Shown here piece after piece: positions 6,307-6,361 of a DNA stretch of 6,361 nucleotides. The DNA is from CAYWTX01 sp964461295 (GTDB lineage Bacteria > Planctomycetota > Phycisphaerae > SM23-33): the NCBI GenBank assembly GCA_964461295.1, contig CAYWTX010000287.1:1-6361 (forward strand), given 5' to 3'. The notes beneath the pieces are model-generated. The model saw only the letters and a list, made by a program, of their open reading frames with translations, was not told the DNA's origin and did not search any database. Made by a program: the position numbers and the translations under genes. Numbering within the stretch: the first letter of the stretch is position 1; each line of letters starts with the position of its first letter.

Positions 6307-6361
6307 TCAAGCCTTCCTGCGACTGGCTTTCGGCCCGTCCTTCGCCGCCGCCGTTTCAGGT
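6307..6361 (-). CDS. possible C-terminal end of a gene cut by the window edge
   Basis: On the minus strand, in a different frame from the restriction-enzyme fragment, the window edge encodes PETAAAKDGPKASRRKA followed by TGA (6307-6309). The Lys/Arg/Ala-rich composition and mostly G/C third positions look like the flexible basic tail of a bacterial protein. Only 17 residues are visible, so neither family nor reality can be established. Confidence 0.25.
   Translation of the reverse strand, partial: PETAAAKDGPKASRRKA

Overview
The window is GC-rich (about two thirds G+C by eye) bacterial DNA. A periplasmic two-haem protein of the hydrazine-synthase-alpha-like family, a TMEM43-family membrane protein, and an overall non-proteobacterial look suggest a planctomycete or another member of the PVC/environmental MAG world. 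The phylum is an inference from gene families only.

Layout, left to right. Bases 1-55 are the 5' part of a tRNA-Arg (anticodon CCG) on the minus strand, cut by the window edge. A near-consensus sigma70-type promoter lies immediately upstream of it. A divergent spacer of about 310 bases follows. It holds that promoter and a second candidate (perfect TTGACA, weak -10) for the next gene. Bases 370-1614 (+) encode a TMEM43/DUF1625-family membrane protein. It converges on the largest gene, 1789-4320 (-). That gene encodes an exported protein with beta-propeller-type repeats, a hydrazine-synthase-alpha-like middle region and two CXXCH haem c motifs. Upstream of it on the same strand, after a 217-base gap, is 4538-5545 (-), a zinc-dependent medium-chain alcohol/polyol dehydrogenase with complete catalytic and structural zinc sites. 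The two minus-strand genes could be cotranscribed, but the gap is wide and each has its own Shine-Dalgarno sequence.

The right end (about 5600-6361) looks like accessory DNA. It has a chain of three overlapping palindromes resembling a REP-like interspersed element, then a 29-base imperfect hairpin. Next is a short reading frame that is clearly the C-terminal end of an Eco57I/TaqI-type (type IIG) restriction-modification enzyme, without its catalytic body. At the very edge there may be the tail of another minus-strand gene.

I see no CRISPR array, complete insertion sequence, phage module or complete defence system. The points most worth a second look are the orphan hydrazine-synthase-alpha-like cytochrome, which lacks a tyrosine at the expected haem-ligand position, and the decayed restriction-modification/palindrome region at the right end.
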